Part shown: piece after piece, positions 35,104 to 48,600 of the stretch
How the letters are laid out: each line of letters begins with the position of its first letter
Position numbering within the stretch: position 1 is the stretch's first letter
Assembly (NCBI GenBank): GCA_973895155.1
Contig: OZ316894.1
Coordinates: 19,096,001 to 19,160,000 of the forward strand
Source of the DNA: Marsupella aquatica
Taxonomy: Eukaryota; Marchantiophyta
DNA length: 64,000 nt
Direction of reading: 5' to 3'
Notes under the pieces: model-generated
Databases searched by the model: none
Told to the model about the DNA's origin: nothing
Seen by the model: only the letters and a program-made list of their open reading frames with translations
Position numbers and translations under genes: made by a program

Positions 35104-37160
35104 GACACCCGTCCTGCAGGGAACAACATAAAACATCAGAAATCGCCTTCGAAGAACCAGCCCCGGATCAAATGCCACGAGCAACACGTCAGAGTTTTTC
35201 TTTATCCCAAGCGGACTAGCTGCTCGTTCATTCATTCATCCACAGAAGTACGAATAGCTATACCTTGTAAATTCACCCGTCAGAAACAGTACTAAGACAT
35301 CAAACTAAGCCTCACTCGTTCCCCTACTTCTATCTCTCCCCTGCGAACTCCTTCCTTTGAGTCGTGCTCGAAGGCAGTCTCATGAGGTGTTGCACAAAGT
35401 ACTCGACCTATCAATGCGTACCACCCACCTGACCAAGGTGGGCCTACAATCTATCGCCAACAGGGTAGGCTCAAGTCAAACGAGGAGCCTAAGGTCAAAC
35501 TCTGGCTTCGACATAAACGGATACCTCGAGGTTATATCGCATTCCAGAACCTAATCTGCAGAATAAAGTTGTCCTACTTAGAAAGTTCGACAACCGAGCC
35601 ACAGGATTACATTCGCCAGTCTCAACTGGAACTTATTAGGAACCGAGTGTGTGAATGTCCAGTCCTTCTCAGATCTTTCTCAGTGATATACAGTTCTTAC
35701 AGCGGCTATCGGAAGGACTCCCGAATAGAATTATAAACTCATGTGGTCCCAGGACCCACCTTGGAATGGGCTGGGACACGATGAATTCTTCCACACCAGA
35801 CGAACCCGCATCCCGCATCGTAGGAGGCCTTTCTGCTCTATTTGCATTCGAATTTATAGATATTTCATTACTTCGGCGGACACATTCTCGATTTAAGCTT
35901 ATCAGGAATCTCGGAGGACGGAGTGGAATGCAAGTAGAGGCAAGTTCGATCATTTCCAACCAGAGAACTCGAGAGAATGGATTATGTACAGAGACAAGTT
36001 CTACCTTTCCGAAGCCCAAAACTTGAGAGAATGAAACTAGAGAGTATTCAGCGAGACCTAGAATTCATGACTGTCCCCTTCCAGACGACTAGACCCGGCC
36101 CGGGAAAACCACTCGCAGCTCTCTTTCAAAGCCTACCCTCCATTCCGCCAGCCCTCGTTCAGCAATCTCACAATCGACGACTCGAAGGGCTGCAGAAATC
36201 GGTGGTAGTTTTCTGAATGGCTGGCAGGGCATTATCTGCCAATCGAAGAATGACAACAGAGTCCTCGCCGCGATTGCATAACTACAGCGGGACCCACTTC
36301 CATACCTATCCTTACTCGAGTCGAGCGATCACACCTCGGATTGTCACTAAACATCCATTCTCGTCAAGCAGTTCAATAGTTTTTTCGTTCAAGTCCCAAC
36401 TCCCGAATTCTTCGACCCACAGAGACAATAAAGCTCCACTCGACCCTCCAAAGCTGGCACCACCTAGGGACTCTCAATCCTCCTCCTACTTCTCACACAT
36501 TCAGCTCAAGATACGCTCAGCATCTCACAAGACGCGAAACCGGGACCTGGGACGCAAATCTACAGACACAACTGGCGTAAATCATCCGTTCAAAGACAGG
36601 CACACACAGTCTTCTCACCTTGAATCATACCTCGATTAAGCCCCACCTTCGCAGCAACCCCCAATCTTCTCCTCTTCTTATCCACCTCCTCCCAAGCTTA
36701 CTTCGCTCCTTCCTTCTCTATTCCTCGAGGATCGCTCCCGGCCTCTCCACCACCATCAACGATGCCAATGAAGAAGAACGCCCCCTCTCCCCACTCCTCC
36801 TCCACCCGAACCCAACACACTCGCGAGTGTTGCGTCGACGAAATACGGGTGGCTGTGTGGGGTTTAGGAGGAGCGGGATGCAGAGAAGGACTGCACCTCT
36901 ACCTGCTGATCATGAGTCCATGAGCTCACTGTACACCTCGATCGACACCACTCAACACACACTCTCTTCCCTTTTCTTCAATCCTGCTCGATCCCACCCG
37001 CCACGATCGAAGTGGCAGCAGCGCATTCAACACTCGGCACACTCGGCACTACAGCAGCAGCAGCGAAGAACGAAGAAAACAAGAGGAATATGTCTGAAGC
37101 CCACAAGAAAAGTGGAGAGGGGAGAATCGAAGAAGGAGACTGACTTGACCGACTGAAAAG
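35104..37160 (-). promoter_or_regulatory. upstream leader/promoter region of the NAC gene
   Basis: A CTGCAG acceptor at 35,114 immediately upstream of the first coding exon implies at least one 5' untranslated (or short coding) exon further out. The whole 2-kb stretch is purine-rich on the minus strand with few repeats, unlike the AT-rich repeat DNA beyond 37.4 kb, which fits a spliced leader and promoter. Open frames on the plus strand here are Ser/Pro/Thr-rich complements of that bias. A G-run block at 37,228-37,265 marks its outer edge. Confidence 0.45.
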
Positions 37161-37227
37161 AGCGGGCAGGAGGGGGTGCCGGGGGAACGAGTAGCCGGTC
37201 CGAGCCTCCGAGGGCAGTGCGGGTACG

Positions 37228-37266
37228 GGAAGCCCGTCGGGGGGGGGCGGGGGGGGGGGGGGCGGG
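37228..37266. repeat. long G-run tract (G-quadruplex-prone)
   Basis: Runs of 9 and 13 G residues separated by single C, followed by GGGCGGGCG. It sits at the distal edge of the NAC upstream region. Such runs can form G-quadruplexes and are also error-prone in assembly. Confidence 0.75.
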
Positions 37267-37470
37267 CGCAGCGGGGATGGCGGAATGCCCGCCCGCAGGA
37301 TCGGGGTCAGCTTCGGGTCTGCACGCGACAGAGGCCGGGCTGCTCTTCCGGTCCTCGCGGAAGCGGATCTGGTAAAAAAATGACTAGAGATGATGAGCGA
37401 GAGAGACCGCGGTCAGCGGCACCACCGTCCATAGGCATGCAATTTAAAATGTCTATTCTTTTCAGCGAGG

Positions 37471-37661
37471 GTGGGAATGTTACCTCTTAGAGTACATTTT
37501 GCTTCGTATTTCTATCCTATGGAAGGTGTGGGAATGTCACCTCGTAAACCCCTTAGAGTACTTTTTGCTTCGTATTTCTATCCTATGGAAGGTGTGGGAA
37601 TGTCACCTCGTAAACACCTTTTGAGTACTTTTTGCTTCGTGTTTCTATCCTATGGAAGGTT
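37471..37661. repeat. 57-66-bp tandem repeat, three units
   Basis: Units start at 37,471, 37,528 and 37,594. Each reads GTGGGAATGTYACCTC, then GAGTACNTTTTGCTTCGT, TTTCTATCCTATGGAAGGT. Units 2 and 3 carry a TAAACNCCTT insertion. The 64-codon plus-strand frame only reads the repeat. Confidence 0.92.
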
Positions 37662-40600
37662 ATGAGACACTACTCTCCAGGTGAGCCATCGAACCGTGTG
37701 CCAGCCTGGCCCAGGGATGCTCAACTTTGACTGGGATTATCTCAGCTTGGGCATGGGTTACTTTACACATAAACCTTTCAAATACTTTTCTCTTTGGATT
37801 TCTATGATAGGTTATAAGCCATAAATCCGCTGCCAGCCTGGCCTGGGGGTTATGAAATTTTGGTCCTCTGCCTAGCCCGTCTCAAGGGTTATCTAATTTC
37901 AGGCGCAACTTTTGAGTAGAAAATAAAGCAAAACTTCACTTGGGGTACTCAGGGGCCATTCTACTCTACATGTACATGGCTCTCGTAAGAAAGAGAAAAT
38001 GCCAGGAATAATCCTTAACTGACTTTCCTGTAAAACCCAACAAAACATGAACCTTTTGATTGCTGTCTTTAACATATATAAGGCTCCTCTGTGAACTTCA
38101 AAACATCTCTAATACCTGTAGAAGCAGGTGTCAAAGTGTGTTGAACGTTCAATATGACCACCCACTATAATTGATCCATTTTCTCAACAACTTGATTTCA
38201 CCTGGTGCTACAAACCAGACCAAATATCTACACATTTTCTCACTCATCCAACATTATGATCAAGTTGTTCTATGTCTTTCACACTCACTTCAAACAAACG
38301 TAGTCAAGAAGTCAAACAATTAGGGGAAGCATTTGGGAAGATGCTAAAATTTCCAGCAGATTTATTGATGCAATTAGAGGTCTGTATGTACTCCAGTAGA
38401 ACTAGCATGCCTACTTGCAATAGAAGTGGCTTGAAGTCTTCTTTTCAAAGAGCCCAAGAAATCCTCTTGAAGTTGTCACATTAGAAAGTTAAGACTAGAG
38501 TAAGTCTGCTAGCCAACCTGATGTTCAACATCCCATATATGCTGCAGTCTCTGGGTTCAAGATCAGATTCCAGATTTTCAGTTTTTATCTTTCTTGTTTT
38601 GCAAACTAATCAAACTTACTAACCTGCCCCTAAACTAAATTAATGACTAGGTTGCCCTCGTTTTGTATATGGGCTGGCCCAACCAGACCAGACTAACCTG
38701 AGATGACACATAGTTTGTCTGGGGACACATGGACGCTACAATAGTTTGTCACAGCTAACACTATAGTTAATGAGGTGGACCAAAACACTATAGTGTATTT
38801 GCTTCTAGACACTAACTACACCTGCTTTCAGGCTTTCAGGCTTTCAGGTGAAAGTTTGATGGGGGTACCTGGTCCATGGTGAAGGTATGGTTGGAGGGGG
38901 GTTAGCAGCTGTGAATCACAAGCCCTCCATGTGTCTACAAACAAATTGCATGCCATCTCCAGTCAGTCTAGTCAAGTTAAGCCAACCAATAAATGAAATG
39001 GGGGCAACCTAGCTACTTAGTAAAGTAGTCTTTTGACCAATTTTGGGGACAAAATGATGTTAAAAAACCTGGTCTGGGTGTTATAACTGTTTGTTGGGTG
39101 TATTGCTTTGTGGCATGGATAAAGTATCTATTTTTCAAATCATCAACTTTCATCACATCAATCATCATTGATTTGGGTGAGAATTGGCATTAAATGGCTC
39201 AATTGTGTAGCCTCATTTGTGTGCACTCCAGTAGTGGGGTGAGGATTTCTTTGTGCTGCAGGTAGGGGAAGATACAGAAGTTTGTGTTGCAAAGTCAAAA
39301 TGTGCAGGCTGAATTGATTATGTGTCTAGGGTACAGGATAACCATGGAATATAGGGAAGTGCTAGCAATGGTTCGATGCACTTAAGACTATCTTATCATT
39401 GACTATTTTTTGACAACACGCAGCGTCAAGTATTACTTTAATTATAGGTCAAATTATAATTGAATTTGTCTCAGAAAATCTAAATAATGTTATTGGAGCA
39501 AACTTCACAGACTATTTAAATAGCAGCAAATGTTGGATACGTAGGGGCTTTTATGTTGACAATTTAGAGACCAACATTTGCTATAAATGTGTTTGGAAAT
39601 ACTTTAATGAGTAACAATGTCTATATGATCCTTAATGTATTTTCAATGTTAAAATTTCCCCACTCTTAGCAAAAAATTGCTACTATTTTGTCTCATTAGT
39701 CAGTGTCCGGTCTAATCCCAGGCCCCTATAGCCAGAATCTAACGGTCTGCCTTAAACCCAGGGAGATCTGAAGGTCAGGAAAATAATTGAATGGGGAATC
39801 TCTTGAGCGTCTTCTCCTTCGCACAGTGTACATTCGTCACTCTCTTGAAAAAGTAAAATCCTTAAAAAGTACGCTGGTTGGCCCCCCTTTTGCATGTGGG
39901 GTTACTCTTTTGTCGTTGGCTATTCTTCCGCGAAGCTTCTACCTTGCTCCTTCTAACTTTTCAGCCCTGGTTGTGCCCCCTTTTGCATGAGGGGTCATGT
40001 CTCCCGTTGGACGCCTTTAACGTTTTGGCAAATTGATGAATACATATAAGTAACCTCTCCTCCCGTCCCTCCTCCAGTCCTCCTCCTCCTCCTCTCTGTC
40101 TGCGCTTGCCTCAAGCTCACGCTTCGTCCCTCCGTGACCGGACCCACATGGAGTATTCCCGGCCCACTGCACCCTCGACACGTCAAGCATTTCTCGCAAT
40201 ATGAGTCGTCCGTATTGGAGACACGGTGTCGAGTTCCGTCCGACGTGGCAGTGGTCGACCCGTGGTCAGGGCCTTGTAGAGTAATTAGTAAAGGGGTCCT
40301 GACCGAGATACGCCAATTCGTGCGCGTCGAATTCTGCCGAGCCTCGGCAAACCCCGAGGCTGTGCTCACCGGGCGACTGCCCTTAGCCGGGCAAGAGCAG
40401 CGCGGGCACGGCAGGACGGATTGATTTTCTGGGAGGTTGCGTGCGACTGACTGTTTGTTGCCGTTGCCCGTTGGAAAGCTCGAACTCTGGAGGAGTCGAC
40501 GCCGTCGACGGTCTGACAGGCATGGTTGACGTTGGTGCGAGTTATTGTGGAAACTTCTAGATCCGATAATTTTTTTAAGGTTTTTTTTTTCTCAACCATG

Positions 40601-40730
40601 GTTGACAATATTTTTAGGGGGACTAGAATCTGATAGGCCTTAGAAAGGTACACGGCCCAATCTTGTGAGTTAGGGACTTTGCTTCTGGGAAAAAGTGTGT
40701 GATCATGACCAGAGCCAAAGCCCAAAGATT
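37662..40730. other. intergenic, no gene recognised
   Basis: AT-rich with transposon-like decay but no recognisable element ends. 40,030-40,540 is a GC/CpG-rich island (GTGCGCGTCGAATTC, CCGAGCCTCGGC) without a supported reading frame. Confidence 0.45.
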
Positions 40731-40734
40731 TTAG

Positions 40735-41310
40735 ACCCCCCCCCCAATAGGGCATCTCAAACTTGAAGGGCTGCAAACAAAATCCCTTCCTGAAAATATG
40801 AGTTTTGGACTTTGATCACAAGTGATAAACCACTTATTTGCATCTTTTTGGCCAGGGTTTCCAATAGGGGGGATATCAAACCTGTTGGGCCACAAAAGAA
40901 ATCCCCAGCCTGAAAATCTGAGTTTCATATTTTGGTCGTAAGTAATAAACCACTTCAATCCATGGAGTCAGAGCTGAAGGGCAGCAAAAACATCCCTTGC
41001 CCAAAAGTATGAGTTTTGGCCTTTGATCACAAGTGATAAACCACCTATTGCACAAAATAAATAAATCCCCAGCCTAAAAGAGTTTCCCAATTTGGTCAGA
41101 AGTGATAAACCATTTATTTGCATCTATTTTCCCAGCTTTGCCAATAGGGAGTCTCAAACCTGAAGGGCAGCAAACAAATCTTGGGCCTGAAAGTATGAGT
41201 TTAGGGTTTTGGTCACAAGTGGCAAAGCAAGTATGTTTGTGAGTCCACGACTTTATATCTGGGACAACCTGTGACCCGGACAAGAGCACAAACTGAGAGG
41301 TTTGAGACAA
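40735..41310. repeat. 100-bp tandem array, inverted copy of the 12-kb family
   Basis: About five units (near 40,740, 40,860, 40,965, 41,040 and 41,140) share CAATAGGG, TCTCAAACCTGAAGGGC.GCAAA, AAATCCC.RGCCTGAAA, TATGAGTTTTGG, TTTGATCACAAGTGATAAACCAC and TTATTTGCATCT. The TCTCAAACCTGAAGGGC block is the reverse complement of that in 11,880-12,310, so both belong to one dispersed family. Confidence 0.85.
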
Positions 41311-44300
41311 CCTAATGTCACCCTTGAGTAAAAGTGAAGGTGCTACAAATATTCCTTGTCTAATTTTCCTCCATTAATTGTGACAACGAGATCTCTCTAA
41401 ATTGAAGGATAACTGTCGGACTCTAGCTAATAGGTTGTGGCCAATCAAAAACAGAAAAGCTATGTAACCGATTTTGACCAAAAGTAGCTATGAATCTAGA
41501 TGGAATTTGATGAATTTTTGCCACTAACAAAGCAGCTGCCCTTCATCCTGCCCTTCGTAAGATTTGTTGTCTGGACTCTAAACTACTCTTTCGACGAAGG
41601 TGCCTTCCGAAAAGCGTTCCTGTGCTGTACAGTCCTGGGAACTCGAAAAAGTGCTGCCCCATTCCCCAAGAGGGGTCCCAATGATGATGAATACTAGTCA
41701 TGAAAGGGAAGCCCCACCCCCACAATGAAATCTATTTTCCAGCTCTGCCTGTGGCTAAGGGACCTAACGAACCTTTCCCATTTTGTCTCCAAGAAATTTC
41801 AAATTGATCCAAGAAGGTTGGTTGCTTTACAAAAAATACCCTGTTCACCTTAATTAGTGTTACTTACACTAACTCAAGCAGACTTTTTGGGCTCTACCCA
41901 TTAATTAGTGTTCCACACAAAAATTCTGTTATAACACTAGTTGTGCGTGCATGCATGGAATAGTATTACTGCGATCTTAAGAGTGGCAAATTAGTCATAA
42001 AAACCAGTGAATTAGTGTTATTTTAGGATTCAAGATCACCCAACTTTTACTAGCACATTAGACAACAGTCAGAGAAAGATTCTCAAAAACCAACAAAAAA
42101 AATAGTCCTACTTTCGACTCAAGATCACATTTTACCAGGGAACACTAATTTTATTTGAAAGCTGATTCTTTAACTACAGTGCACTAATTTTTTTGAGTCC
42201 ACACAAAATCAGCTTCACACCATTGTATATTGCAATCTTGAAACCAAGCAATCACTCCTGACATGTACAGTCGTGGTCAAAGTATATCAAAACATGTAAG
42301 TGAACAGCAACCTGTGTGTTCATATCATCATTGAAAAACTAGCATGCAAGCTAAAATAGATATGATGCATGGTGTGCCAAAAAAGCAAATGAACACATTG
42401 AAAATACACTTCCATTTTGTACACACCATTTCATTATTATTATACATTTGTTACATGTACCCTGAATTGCTTTTGTAGTTAATGGTTTGGCTGCATGTTT
42501 ACAATAAGTTTAAGTCACAAAACTACTGTAGATGTCACAACACCATCACTAATGTTGTAGTATGAGAGAGTCCTAATAGACACGAATTGAAGGATCAGAT
42601 GCTTTATAACTTGGTGGTTTGTGGTTGCCCACGATGATTCCAGTTCAGATCCCTGTATCATCAAAAAGGTGTCTTAGAGCAGAAATATTTGCCTAGTAGT
42701 TCCAAAGCTTGACCTTGCACTAATAGTCAGTCTAGTGGGTTGGCCATGCTTTTTGTATCTTCTGATCATATTATTGTAATGAAAAGTCAGGTAATTGAAT
42801 TAATTATAGGTGGAGTCAAAGTTTTCATGGGAGTTGGCCACAGGTGGTCTGAAGCCGCAACAGCCAGGAGGTCTGAAAAGGGTTGCAAGTTTTGAATGAC
42901 ACCAGGCTAGGGTCATGTTGCTCACCTATGGTAACTACAAAGTCGAGAACACCGCAGAAGTGGCCTACCATCACACATTTCTGTCTACATCCATTTTGAC
43001 GTAACTGAAGACTTCCATTACCCAAGAGTGGCTTCACCTTTGAGGCCCCCTAAGAAAAAGTTCATACCATAGGGATGATCAAGTTCATGCATTGATAAAT
43101 AATTTTGCTTTAAATGGCAAATTTTGATGAATATCTAGAGAATATTCAAAACGCCTTGATGTAATGTAAATAAGGTATGATCGGATGAGATATAATCCGA
43201 TCATATGATATCTGACTAGAGGCATAATCTACAAATACATGAAAATAATGGTTTGTCTCTATGGTACCCATTTAATCCATTCCATTCAGGTGCTAGATTA
43301 TATGTACAGCACATTGCAGATGAATCAAAATGTGCCAAACCTTGGAGACAGAATCCCAAAGGCACAGGAAGACGGAATAACTGGAAAATCCAAGAGTATG
43401 AACAAGAGTCTCTACAACCTCCAACTAGATTTGATCTTTGTCTTTTTGGCTGCCTCCTTTTGATTGGGTCTTTAGTCTGTGGGGTTGTGTCTCCCAGTTG
43501 GGAGCCTCTCTTGGGTTTTGGCTGTAAGATATATCAATTTTCAAGTACTTTGTCACTAAAGTTTTTTGGAATTACAATACTGTCATTATTTTTGTAGTAT
43601 TTATAATCAGTATACTAAAACAAGATGAAGTCAAAAACAAGCTCACCAAGGAAACTACATACTAAAAAGGTGGCATTATTCTAAATACATATAAAAACTG
43701 GGCATTATGATACAAACTGTTCTACATGATTTGATCCCAAGCCCCAAATTGAGATTTTTTGTTGCCTGCCTGATGAGAAGTTGGCTTTCCCCAGAATGCA
43801 TTCGGCCACACACTAACTTTGAGGCATTTACTTGATGGGTCCTAAAATGAAAGGCATTACTTGATAGGATCATTGAAGTTTTGGGTTTGTTGATTCAAGG
43901 TAAATCAACGGTCTGGATCATTCAGGGGTCTGTCTGATCGAGTAACACTTTGCTTCGGATGTACGGTTCTGCAGAAACAGCTGCAATTTGCATTCCACGC
44001 TACATCCACACCGTCCACTTTATTTTGGTTCTGACACGTGGGCCCTTTCCGATACTTTCCATGCAGACCGAAACTCACTGTGCCATGTTTTATGATTTTT
44101 GTCGGGTACGGTCACAGAGACGGCGCCAAAGCAAATACGCGGGCTTACCGTATCGCAAACAAGTTCATCCTGGTTTGGAACCGAACCTGCAGCCCGAGTA
44201 GTCAGCCGGTCTGCCCAAAAGGTCGTGTCAGAGTTGTAACAGAACTCTTGTTTCACGGCGAGTTATGGACGTTGGGACAACGACGGGCCGTCTCCTACTC

Positions 44301-45620
44301 TCCTTGCTACAAGAACCACCCAGGACAGCTTTACAGGGGGTCAGGGACGGGCAGGCGGGGCAGCCACAGCTGATAAGAACAACGTTCCTGTCAAGGGTGT
44401 AACGGGAAGGGCTGGTTCCATGAGCCTCACACTGAGGGCGTAATTAAAGGTTCCTCACCTGGATCCTCCAACACTTTAGCCAAATTAGTGTAAGTTAGCG
44501 CTGATTCAGATTTGGACGATAATTAGTGTTCCTAAGAAGATCTCCAACATTATGCTTTTGTATCGTCCTGCCGAGGGAGTAAGAGGAAAGCCTGGTTCCA
44601 TGCGCATCACACTGAAGGGGGTATGTTGTCAGGATATTTGAGAGGACCTGAAATAGGGGAAGCCCCTGGGCAAACAAAAGAAGGATGGGAATGACACACC
44701 GTGCAAATACCTGCAGGAGAGGTCTGTCCCTAACCTAGTGCACATGAGTCTGAGTTTGGCCATGTCTCCATGATTTAGTCCTTCTTAGATCTCAACCTCT
44801 CATGCTTCTTGAAAGCTGGGAGGAGAATGGTGACCTTTGGGAGCAGAGAAAGTGATCAAAGGATGCAAGGCAACATGATCATAAGGCTTTTGATAATCAG
44901 CTGCGTGGAGTGCATTCCTGTGTTTTCTTATTGGCAATCTTAGCTGGTAATTTTGGTTAAATTCATTATCCCAAGGTTTGGCGTGCCAGAGGGGATAATG
45001 AGCATTTTGGGACCAAATTTGTGACACATTTCCGTATTTATGAGAATGAGGTTTGGTAAATTCTAATCCAAGGTTTGGGCTGGCTACATATGCAAAGGGA
45101 ATTTTCTTGACCAAATTTGCCACCCTTATTCCTTTGACCCTCGTAATCCAATGGTACTCCTTAAATCTATGGTGCAAATTAGATGTGTCAAAAACCCTCC
45201 TCCCGGAAACACCTCCCAATGTCCTACTTGCACCCACACCAAATAAACCCCTGGTGCACCAGGAGGGTGTATGAGAAATCGCAATTCCGAACTTGGAGGA
45301 GATTGACAAAGAGAACCACATGGTCAGCAGCATACTACTTTCCAAATTTAACCTTATGGCCCATCAAGGGGGTTTTTTTTCTTTGAAAAATACAAGCTCA
45401 AGCCATTCGACTGGCTTGAGAGGAAACCCTCAGTTTTTATTCTTTTGATTTGAAGTTATAATTCTTACCAACTACCAAGCCCTATGGAGCATCCAACAGG
45501 ATCAGGCAAGGGACTTCATCTGATAGTTGCTTTCGCCTACTGGCCAAATTGCAAATACTCTCGTCCACTGCAGCTCAAGCTTTAATAATGCGATGGAATG
45601 AATAGCGACGCTAGAAGAAA
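41311..45620. other. intergenic, no gene recognised
   Basis: Mostly AT-rich. 43,960-44,400 is a GC-rich island with no supported gene. A 45-bp motif with CTGGTTCCATG.GC.TCACACTGA is found twice (near 44,410 and 44,590). The minus-strand open frame of 181 codons at 44,800-45,345 has no recognisable domain and the sequence around it looks like repeat DNA; I do not call it a gene. Confidence 0.45.
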
Positions 45621-45625
45621 GCATC

Positions 45626-45631
45626 TTTATT
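45626..45631 (-). terminator. poly(A) signal of the DHX37-type helicase gene
   Basis: AATAAA on the minus strand, 42 nt past the stop codon, well placed for 3' end formation. Confidence 0.6.
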
Positions 45632-45672
45632 ATGGAAAGGGTCAGTAACTATGTTTCCATCAAAGAATAAGA

Positions 45673-48600
45673 TCAAGATTTGCGCTTGCCGTATAATTCC
45701 TCTCCAGTGAGCTGGGCCTCGTTGAGCATCTGGTCCCATATTTCCTTCAGCTTCGTCTGATGATTGCTTTGCACCCAAGACAGGAGCTCCGAATACAAAA
45801 AGTACCTGTCTCTAGCCCACACATTTCTAAGCTTATAACGTGTATCGACTGCACTGCCAAGCCTATACATAAGATCGCTAACCCGTTTCAGCGCGTGTGA
45901 TTCAGGCTTCAGAAGAATACTGGGATCATTTGTTATATAAGGACATAGAGATTCTAAAGAAGGTAAGACTTTTCCCTGCAACAATGCACTTGCAAAAACA
46001 GCAGTTCGATGCTTCCCTTTCTTCATGGGACTGCCATACAGTGGAAGATTCCACAAATGAGGTCCAAAGCTGGGAGTCACCCAGCACATGACCTCATCTC
46101 TCCAGGTGTCATACCACGGTGGTGGATCTACTAAAGGTTTTGAGAAAATGCAAAGAGCTGCTGCCTGTCTCACTAGCCATCTTGAATCCACGCCACTTAC
46201 ACCCCTCATGTAAGTCCTTGATGTGTTGACAAGCTCATTATATACTACAAACTCTGGTGCCTCTTTGGAAACAGAGGAGGAAGGGTGAAGAAAGACAGGC
46301 TCATCTGAAGTGCAGACTCTGTATGCAAGAACTTTCTTTTGATGCCATACTTCTGGCATGGTCGCTCGCTCTTGAACACTGAGTCGTCGAGCAACTTTGT
46401 CAGCCCATCCCGCACAAATGGCCTGTCTAATGACATCTTCCTGCTTAGCATTAAGTTTCTTCTCCACTGGTGCACGCCAGGAGTCTTCACATGCAGAGAG
46501 AAGAATTTCATTCAAAATCAGGATGCTGCCTTCTTGTTCGTCAGCCTCCAACTTACTCCTTGCGTCCGAATAGTTACTGACAACCAGGTCCCAAATTTGC
46601 TTTCGTAGTTTGGACATCTCATGCATTGTTTTTGCATGCAAAAAGTGGAATTGACAGAAGCCCTCCTGATCGTCGGCTTGTTCATATGCCCGCAAAGCAT
46701 TAGCGACTGAAATTCCATCAGATGTCACATTCTTGAACTTTGCATGGGCTGCGTTTGCCTTGTTTCGCCTTAATTTTCTCTTGGCCTTTTCCTCGTCTGC
46801 CAACTGCTTACTGTCTTCCACATTTACGGAGAGATCGAATTTACTGAAGTCCACTTCTTGGGGGTTAACCCGGGGTCTTTTGTTAGCCCTGCTGTCATCA
46901 TCATCCTCCATAGTTACTGCCTCTCTAAGGAAAGGATCTTCCACGCTAAGAGCAGCAGCCACTGCAATTGAATATGCTAAGGCTAGACTCACATCTGATC
47001 CCTCCGTCTTGGGATCAGATTCCTGTGCTTCCCTTACTGCTGCCAACAACATTCGTGAGTGTCTTGGGCTAATAGGATAGATAGCCATGGCTTGGCCCAT
47101 GGGAGTTAACAAACCTGTCTGTGGGCTCAAGGCTGACAAAGATTTCAAGCATTTCTCAGCTTCAGTCACCGCAGCATGTTCTGGAGGTGACGGAAATGGA
47201 AAATTGGCCACCTGAGGAAACCATGTCAATCGGTGAGGAGATTTTCAAACTTAAAGCATACGGCACCAAAAGCGATTCCTTTCTACGTATGACCCAAACA
47301 AATTCGGTGCCTACTTCTTCATTGCTTTGTATCAAGCTTGAAGCATTGCGGATAGATACTTACCTTGTCAATGCCCATGCACTTCATGACCAGTACCACG
47401 CCCTCAATTGTAGCCTTGTTGATCTCTGGAAGTGCAAACTGAGGGAAACTGTCATTGAAATGTGCTGACGAATATAGTCTGTAGCAGTGACCGGGACCGG
47501 TACGGCCTGCTCTTCCAGCTCTTTGGTCTGCAGAAGCTTTGCTGATCCATTGTACCTCGTACTTTGATATCCCACTAGATCGATCTATTTCTCTCTCTTT
47601 GGCACGACCACAGTCAACAACGTACCTTACTCCAGGAATTGTGATGGATGTCTCTGCCACATTAGTGGCCACAACAATTAGACGCATTCCCTTTGGAACA
47701 CCAGCAAACACTCTCAATTGAGCTGCAGCTGGAAGCAAAGCATACAATGGCAAGACATGTACTGGGCCCGGCCCTTTGGGAGTGTCAGGTTCCAGCTCCG
47801 GGTTCGTAGTCGGCTTCTGAGTCTTGGTGTCTGCTTTGTCACATGAATCCCGCACATCATCCTTCGAAGCATTGGAAAGACAATCCACCTGATCTCCTTC
47901 TGGTTTCTCAGAGAGAGCATGTACAGATCGGCGAAGCTTCTGAAGTGCATCCTCATCATTAGTAAGATCGTCCACCATTTCCAAGTCACTCTCATCCTCA
48001 CTCTCAGATTCACCACCAACATAATCATCGCCACTGAAATCTGCCTCTTCATGAGGGAAGTTGGATTCATTCTTCTTTTGGTTGCTCATCGATTCGTGAC
48101 CATCTACTGCGGCAGTTATCTTATCCATAGTAATATCTCCGAACTTGTCGACTGTATTTTCGTTGTCACCATGAGGATCCGGTTCAGAATAGTTCGTGTC
48201 GCTTTGAGAATGGCTAGTTCCAGTCCCAATTCTCCTTGGCCGAAAAGTCTTCCGTAGGTTGCGGCACAGATCTTCCACTTCCCTTTGTCCAGTGAGAAAC
48301 ACCAACATCCCTCCAGGAGGAAGCTTGCGATGAATTGCACACACTTTCTTGTGTGCAGCCCCCACGTAATCCAAGAGCTCTGTCTTTCTACTGAAATGTA
48401 TAGTGACTGGGAACTGTCTAGCCGGTACACGCAACACAGGAGGGGGTTTCGGAAACATTCGTGGATTTGCAGTGAAGTCTTCCACCCGCAGAGTTGCACT
48501 CATTATCACCAGCTTTAGCGGTTTCACATCATTCATCTTCAATTTCTGCCCATCTTCAACAGTCAGTTTGTTCTGCAATGCACAATCTTGATCGTACAAT

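Noticed and set aside
36217-37156. Plus-strand Ser/Pro/Thr-rich open frames
   Set aside because: Complement of the purine-rich NAC leader region; no domain.
42590-42660. tRNA-like stretch with TGGTGGTT and AGTTCAGATCCC
   Set aside because: The acceptor stem does not pair and the A box is poor; at best a very decayed tRNA or SINE relic.
44800-45345. Minus-strand open frame of about 181 codons
   Set aside because: No recognisable domain, repeat-like surroundings, and no splice or promoter support.
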